A stretch of DNA of 64,000 bases from an uncultured bacterium. GTDB lineage: Bacteria; Bacteroidota; Bacteroidia; Bacteroidales; Bacteroidaceae. The notes under the pieces are model-generated. The model had not been told where the DNA came from, ran no database searches, and saw only the letters and a program-made list of their open reading frames with translations. The stretch is from the NCBI GenBank assembly GCA_905216095.1, contig CAJMSQ010000001.1:62001-126000 (forward strand), read 5' to 3'. Of this stretch, positions 59,628-64,000 are shown piece after piece. The translations under genes and the position numbers were made by a program. Within the stretch, counting starts at the first letter, position 1, and the number at the start of each line of letters is the position of its first letter.

Positions 59628-60164
59628 TTATTCCGTCAATGTGAGGAGCGTGGTGACTTCATGTCCGTCGCCGAGTGTCTCGCGGCCGGTAAGTCCTTCC
59701 ATGCGCAGTTCTATGAGGAAGTTGATGAGGATTTCTTTCGGTTTGAAGCGTTCGACGAGGTCGCAGGCCGCCTGCATCGAACCGCCGGTGGCCAGCAGGT
59801 CGTCGTGGATGAGCACCACGTCGCCCGGAGATATGGCATCCTCGTGGATTTCTATGGTGTCGAGTCCGTATTCTTTCTTGTAGTGCGCCTTGACCGTAAT
59901 GCCCGGCAGTTTTCCCGGCTTGCGGCACATCACGAAGCCCGCGCCGATTTCTGCGGCCAGTATGGCGCCCATCACGAACCCTCTTGATTCGATGCCTACC
60001 ACCTTGGTGATGCCGCGGTCCTTATAGATACGGACAAGTTCGTCCAGCATCTCGCGCACGCAATCCGGGCTCTTGAACAGTGTGCTCACGTCCTTGAACT
60101 GTATGCCCGGCTTGGGGAAATCCGGAATGTTTCTAAGATTTTCTAACAACAACTTTTTATTCAT
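59628..60164 (-). CDS. apt: Adenine phosphoribosyltransferase
   Basis: A 178-residue purine-salvage enzyme making AMP from adenine and PRPP. The PRPP-binding loop reads VVLIHDDLLATGGSMQAACDLVE. Other family blocks are FPKPGIQFKDVSTLF, GIESRGFVMGAILAAEIGAGFV and RKPGKLPG. Length is typical. Second gene of mnmG-apt-uvrC; a parS-like site lies in its 5' region. Confidence 0.96.
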   Translation of the reverse strand: MNKKLLLENLRNIPDFPKPGIQFKDVSTLFKSPDCVREMLDELVRIYKDRGITKVVGIESRGFVMGAILAAEIGAGFVMCRKPGKLPGITVKAHYKKEYGLDTIEIHEDAISPGDVVLIHDDLLATGGSMQAACDLVERFKPKEILINFLIELRMEGLTGRETLGDGHEVTTLLTLTE

Positions 60165-60197
60165 AAGTACTTGTTTATGTGATGGGTTGTAAATGCT

Positions 60198-60213
60198 TGT
60201 TTCACGTGAAACG
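60198..60213. promoter_or_regulatory. parS-like ParB binding site
   Basis: TGTTTCACGTGAAACG matches the near-universal chromosomal parS sequence TGTTTCACGTGAAACA at 15 of 16 positions. The inner 14 bp (60199-60212) are a perfect palindrome. It lies between apt and mnmG. parS sites cluster near the replication origin, and mnmG (gidA) is origin-proximal in many bacteria. Confidence 0.75.
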
Positions 60214-60242
60214 CGGATAAGGTTTCGTGGATGCGAGCCCCG

Positions 60243-62120
60243 TCATCGTCCGAGCAGGATGAGCAGTACGCTGATGTCGCTGGGCGAGACGCCCGGTATT
60301 CTTCCGGCCTGTGCCAGCGTCTCGGGATTGATGGCCTTTAGTTTCTGGCGCGCTTCCGTGGAGAGTTGTGTGATGGAGTCGTAGTCGAACCTGTCTTTGA
60401 TGCGGATGGCTTCCAGCCGCTGCATCTTGTCGGCGAGTACCCGCTCACGTGCGATGTATCCGGCGTATTTTATTTCAATCTCGGCGGCTTCAACGCATTC
60501 TTCTGTGTTTTGTTTGATACGCGAAAGTCGTTCCTGTAATGCGGGGATGGCTTCTGCAATCCCGTTGATGCCGATTTCGGGGCGGCTGATGAGGTCTGTC
60601 AGTTTGCAGCCTCTTTGCAGCGGTGCGCTGCCTATGTGCTCCAGGTACGGATTGACTTTTGCTGCCTTTACCGAGTATTCCTGGCAGAAGGAGATGATTC
60701 CATCGGTGTTTTTCCGCTTGTCGCGGAATGAATGGATGCGTTCCGGTGTGGCCGTGCCCAGTTTTTCGGCGTACGGGGTCAGGCGTGTGTCCGCGTTGTC
60801 CTGTCTCAGCAGGATGCGGTACTCGGCCCGCGACGTGAACATACGGTAGGGCTCGTCCACTCCCTTGGTGACCAAATCGTCGATGAGTACGCCGATATAT
60901 GCTTCATCGCGTTTCAGCGTGAAGGGTGCGCCGCCCGCGCACTTCAGGGCGGCGTTGATGCCGGCGATGATGCCTTGTCCGGCTGCTTCCTCGTATCCGG
61001 TCGTTCCGTTTACCTGTCCCGCAAGGAATAATCCCTCCAGAAGTTTCGATTCCATCGTGTGCCGGAGTTGTGTAGGGTCGAAGAAATCATACTCAATCGC
61101 ATAGCCCGGGCGGTAGATGACGACGTCGCGGAAACACGGGATGCGCTTGAGTGCGGCTATCTGTATGTCCATCGGCAGACTTGAGGAGAAACCGTTCAGG
61201 TAAAGTTCGTTGGTGCCGACTCCTTCGGGCTCGAGAAAAAGCGGATGCCGGTCGCGGTCGGGAAAGGTGACGAGTTTGGTCTCGATGCTCGGACAATAGC
61301 GCGGCCCGATGCTTTGTATCTGTCCGTTGTAGAGGGGAGAGTCCGCCAGTCCCGAGCGTAGTGTTTCGTGGACCTCTGCATTCGTTTCGCAGGTCCAACA
61401 CGGGAGCTGCGGCAAGGGACGTGCCTCGCTCAGATAGGAGAACCGGTGGAAGTCTGTCTCGCCCGGTTGCACCTGCATGTCTTCGAAGTGTACCGAACGG
61501 GCATCTATGCGGACGGGTGTGCCCGTCTTCATCCGTCCGGTGCGGATGCCGAAACGTGCGATGGATGCGGACAAAAACGTGGCCGCCGGTTCCGCGCAAC
61601 GTCCTCCTGTCACTTTCTTCCTTCCCACGTGCATCAGGCCGTTCAGGAACGTTCCGGCCGTCACCACCACGCATCCGGCGCGGAATGTCGCGCCCCAGAC
61701 GGTGCGTACGCCGCAGGTCCTGCCGTTTTCTTCGAGGATTTCGGCCGCCTCGTCCTGCCAGATGTCAAGATTATCCGTATTTTCCAGGTGTCTGCGCCAC
61801 TCTCCGATGAAACGGATGCGGTCGCACTGGGCACGGGGACTCCACATGGCCGGTCCTTTCGAGCGGTTGAGCATACGGAACTGGATGGCGGTGGCGTCGG
61901 CCACGAGTCCCGTCAATCCTCCGAGCGCGTCGGTCTCGCGCACAATCTGCCCTTTGGCTATTCCCCCTATGGCAGGGTTACAGCTCATCTGGGCAATCTT
62001 GTTCATGTCCATTGTAATGAGGCACGTGCGGGCACCCATGCGTGCCGAGGCCGCAGCCGCTTCGCAGCCGGCGTGGCCTGCGCCGATGACAATCACGTCG
62101 TAGTGGAATTCTGCATCCAT
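60243..62120 (-). CDS. mnmG: tRNA uridine-5-carboxymethylaminomethyl modification enzyme MnmG (GidA)
   Basis: A 625-residue FAD enzyme that with MnmE modifies U34 of certain tRNAs. The FAD-binding motif is at residues 9-20 (VIVIGAGHAGCEAA). GidA signatures are CNPAIGGIAKGQIVRETDALGG, TAGTFLNGLMHVG, LPCWTCETNAEVHETLR, GPRYCPSIETK and GQVNGTTGYEEAAGQGIIAGINA. ATG 62120 is the family start; the frame is open further upstream without similarity. First gene of mnmG-apt-uvrC, divergent from the DUF2851 gene. A TAATTTTG box is at 62154-62147. Confidence 0.97.
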   Translation of the reverse strand: MDAEFHYDVIVIGAGHAGCEAAAASARMGARTCLITMDMNKIAQMSCNPAIGGIAKGQIVRETDALGGLTGLVADATAIQFRMLNRSKGPAMWSPRAQCDRIRFIGEWRRHLENTDNLDIWQDEAAEILEENGRTCGVRTVWGATFRAGCVVVTAGTFLNGLMHVGRKKVTGGRCAEPAATFLSASIARFGIRTGRMKTGTPVRIDARSVHFEDMQVQPGETDFHRFSYLSEARPLPQLPCWTCETNAEVHETLRSGLADSPLYNGQIQSIGPRYCPSIETKLVTFPDRDRHPLFLEPEGVGTNELYLNGFSSSLPMDIQIAALKRIPCFRDVVIYRPGYAIEYDFFDPTQLRHTMESKLLEGLFLAGQVNGTTGYEEAAGQGIIAGINAALKCAGGAPFTLKRDEAYIGVLIDDLVTKGVDEPYRMFTSRAEYRILLRQDNADTRLTPYAEKLGTATPERIHSFRDKRKNTDGIISFCQEYSVKAAKVNPYLEHIGSAPLQRGCKLTDLISRPEIGINGIAEAIPALQERLSRIKQNTEECVEAAEIEIKYAGYIARERVLADKMQRLEAIRIKDRFDYDSITQLSTEARQKLKAINPETLAQAGRIPGVSPSDISVLLILLGR

Positions 62121-62231
62121 GTGGAAATATATATAATAATGTGTCGCAAAATTACAACTTTTTTTCGGTTTCTTTCTTCCCGTCCCGCCTTTCTCGGGAA
62201 CGGGGCGGAGGAGAATCATCACCTTGCAGGC

Positions 62232-62262
62232 TTGCGGGATTAATGAAAAAAACATACCTTTG
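62232..62262 (+). promoter_or_regulatory. Promoter of the DUF2851 gene
   Basis: TTG (62232-62234), 20 bp, TACCTTTG (62255-62262), 27 bp before the ATG. Confidence 0.65.
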
Positions 62263-62289
62263 TCGGTTTAACCATAAAATGGAAGCCAC

Positions 62290-63579
62290 ATGGAAAAACT
62301 GATCCATTACGTATGGAAACACAAACTGCTTCCGGCCGACGGACTCCTTACGGCCGACGGCCGGAAAGTGGAGGTGCTCGACCCCGGATTGCATAACCAC
62401 GATGCCGGGCCGGACTTCTTCAACGCCAAAGTCAAGGTGGACGGCATGGTCTGGGCGGGTAATGTGGAGATACACGAGTGTTCGTCCGACTGGTACAGGC
62501 ACGGGCATGACCGGGATGCGGCCTACAATGGCGTGGTTCTGCATGTGGCCGCGCATATCGACGGTGCCGTGCGCACGCTCTCGGGGCGTGAACTGCCGCA
62601 GGTGTGCCTGGAGGTGCCCCTTTATGTACAGGAAAACTATCGGGAATTGCTCGAAGAGGAGAATTATCCCCCTTGTTACCGTGTCATTCCCTATATCCCG
62701 TCACTCACAGTCCACGGTTGGCTGGCCGCGCTCACGGCGGAAAGGCTCGAGGAAAAGACCCTTCGCGTGGAGAAATGGCTTGAAGCGACGGCGGGCGACT
62801 GGGAACGGGTCTGTTTTGTGGCTTTGGCGCGCAGTTTCGGCTTCGGTATCAATGCCGATGCCTTTGAGACGTGGGCCTTGTCCGTACCTTTGCCGGCCGT
62901 GGCCAAACATAGGGATGACTTGTTCCAGGTGGAGGCCTTTTTTCTCGGACAAGCCGGTTTCCTGGCCGAGGATGCGGTGGACGAGGACCGTCGAGACGAC
63001 TACTTCCTGCGCCTGAGCAAAGAGTACGCCTATCTTGCGCATAAATTTTCCCTGTTTCCGATGGACCGCCGGCTGTGGCGTTTCCTGCGTCTGCGGCCCC
63101 AGAACTTTCCCCACATACGCCTGTCGCAGCTGGCCGGGCTCTATCACGCCCGGAACATGGACTTCTCGCGGCTGCTGGAGACCAAAGAGCCTGCGGCCCT
63201 GAGGCGGCTATTCGCAACGGGTGTCACGCCGTATTGGGAAAGCCACTATGCTTTCGGCAGTTCTGTTTCGGCATCACGGAAAAAGACCTTGCGAGACGCT
63301 TCTCTTGACAGCATTCTCATCAACGCCGTGGCACCGCTGCTCTTTGCCTATGGGCGGCACCACTGCGACGAGGAACGGTGCGAGCAGGCCTTTGCCCTGC
63401 TGGAGCAGACGCGTCCCGAGCAGAATTTCATTACACGCTCCTGGCAGAAGGCCGGCATAACGGCTGCCAATGCGGCCGACAGCCAGGCCCTCATACGGTT
63501 GCGGCGCGCCTATTGCGAACGGAAGGACTGCCTGCGTTGCCGTTTCGGATGCGAATATCTTAGAAATAAAAATATATAA
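62290..63579 (+). CDS. DUF2851 family protein
   Basis: A 429-residue cytoplasmic protein. The conserved Bacteroidetes DUF2851 N-terminus is evident: MEKLIHYVWKHKLLPADGLLTADGRKVEVLDPGLHNHDAGPDFFNAKVKVDGMVWAGNVEIHECSSDWYRHGHD. The H-N-x-D-A-G-P-D-F-x-x-A block and the E(I)H pair suggest a nuclease-like active site, but no function is established to my knowledge. The C-terminus has four cysteines (CERKDCLRCRFGCEYL) that could bind a metal. It is divergent from mnmG with its own promoter. Confidence 0.88.
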   Translation: MEKLIHYVWKHKLLPADGLLTADGRKVEVLDPGLHNHDAGPDFFNAKVKVDGMVWAGNVEIHECSSDWYRHGHDRDAAYNGVVLHVAAHIDGAVRTLSGRELPQVCLEVPLYVQENYRELLEEENYPPCYRVIPYIPSLTVHGWLAALTAERLEEKTLRVEKWLEATAGDWERVCFVALARSFGFGINADAFETWALSVPLPAVAKHRDDLFQVEAFFLGQAGFLAEDAVDEDRRDDYFLRLSKEYAYLAHKFSLFPMDRRLWRFLRLRPQNFPHIRLSQLAGLYHARNMDFSRLLETKEPAALRRLFATGVTPYWESHYAFGSSVSASRKKTLRDASLDSILINAVAPLLFAYGRHHCDEERCEQAFALLEQTRPEQNFITRSWQKAGITAANAADSQALIRLRRAYCERKDCLRCRFGCEYLRNKNI

Positions 63580-63667
63580 CTGATAACCAATTTGTTAAAA
63601 GGTATGTAGCCGCGCAGAGGCTGATTCTCTGCGGTGCTGTGTCCCTGATTGAAACCATTATATCGAC

Positions 63668-64000
63668 ATGAAATACCATTTTGAACTGCCCATGAAAGTG
63701 CGGGACTACGAGTGCGACCTGCAGGGCATAGTGAATAATGCCAATTACCAGCATTACCTGGAGCATACGCGCCATGAATTCCTGATTACCGAGGGCGTCA
63801 GCTTCGCCGAACTGCACCGGCGCGGCATCGACGCCGTCGTGGCCCGCATCACGATGGCCTTCAAGATCCCTTTGCGTAGCGGAGACCGCTTCATCTCCCG
63901 GCTGGCGTTGAGCAAGGAAGGCATAAAGTATGTTTTCAGGCAGGACATCTATCGTGCCGCCGACGAGCGGCTTGTTTTGCGCGCGACCGTCGATACGGTG
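63668..64000 (+). CDS. Hotdog-fold acyl-CoA thioesterase (4HBT/YbgC type), 3' end missing
   Basis: An open frame from ATG 63668 runs 111 codons to the window edge. The family signature is visible: VRDYECDLQGIVNNANYQHYLEHTRHEFL, with the catalytic Asp in the place seen in 4-hydroxybenzoyl-CoA thioesterases, followed by RITMAFKIPLRSGDRFISRLAL. It hydrolyses acyl-CoA thioesters; the substrate is unknown. The full-length family is about 130-140 residues, so only 20-30 residues are missing. It is 88 bp after the DUF2851 gene. Confidence 0.85.
   Translation, partial: MKYHFELPMKVRDYECDLQGIVNNANYQHYLEHTRHEFLITEGVSFAELHRRGIDAVVARITMAFKIPLRSGDRFISRLALSKEGIKYVFRQDIYRAADERLVLRATVDTV

Overview
The window looks like chromosomal DNA of a fairly G+C-rich member of the Bacteroidales. 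Supporting signs are the promoter format (TTTG, 19-20 bp, TAnnTTTG) seen upstream of many genes, the lack of Shine-Dalgarno sites, lipoproteins whose lipidated Cys is followed by Asp/Glu runs, a TonB receptor/DUF4249 pair, C-terminal cell-surface sorting domains (YDL-GRRV...GIYV) on secreted glycosidases, and the gene order mnmG-apt-uvrC and dtd-mazG-deoC. The sorting domains and gene order point towards Prevotellaceae/Bacteroidaceae-like relatives, but the genus cannot be fixed from this sequence alone.

Layout. 1-981: tail of a TonB receptor and its DUF4249 lipoprotein partner. 1279-3978: a complete DpnII-type (GATC) restriction-modification island, visibly more AT-rich than its neighbours, convergent with mutS (4015-6645). 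7385-9384: a structured small RNA candidate, a small lipoprotein and a Fic protein with a palindromic operator-like promoter. 9527-14890: a very large secreted alpha-N-acetylglucosaminidase (GH89). 15272-16558: a DUF4143 AAA ATPase. 16584-20633: gltX-waaA-rmuC. 21092-27459: argS, RNase H, an MsbA-like ABC exporter and an LtaS/MdoB-like sulfatase-fold protein. 28002-30200: membrane pyrophosphatase. 31009-41007: sialidase, FloA flotillin, GH2 beta-galactosidase, second sialidase. 41344-51010: DUF4595 lipoprotein, YifB/ComM ATPase, TlpA-like lipoprotein without its cysteines, TPR/OmpA-like lipoprotein, FprA flavoprotein, AEC transporter, unknown lipoprotein. 51546-57305: polA, prenyl synthase, deoC, mazG, dtd. 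57754-62120: uvrC, apt, mnmG, with a near-perfect parS site between apt and mnmG. 62290-64000: DUF2851 protein and a partial hotdog thioesterase.

Together the secreted enzymes (two GH33 sialidases, GH89, GH2) suggest foraging on sialylated host glycans, while the rest is mostly informational housekeeping (translation, repair, replication, envelope).

The most striking non-coding signal is a family of seven composite intergenic elements (20835-21090, 27614-27870, 30438-30841, 34805-35061, 39519-39775, 51177-51515 reversed, 57391-57651). Each has a highly conserved strong promoter, immediately followed by a terminator-like hairpin whose arms change sequence between copies while keeping complementarity, then a cluster of TACATG palindromes, then a conserved GTTAAAAATGTTAA tail. 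The palindromes also occur alone at four further sites. I know of no described family with this architecture.
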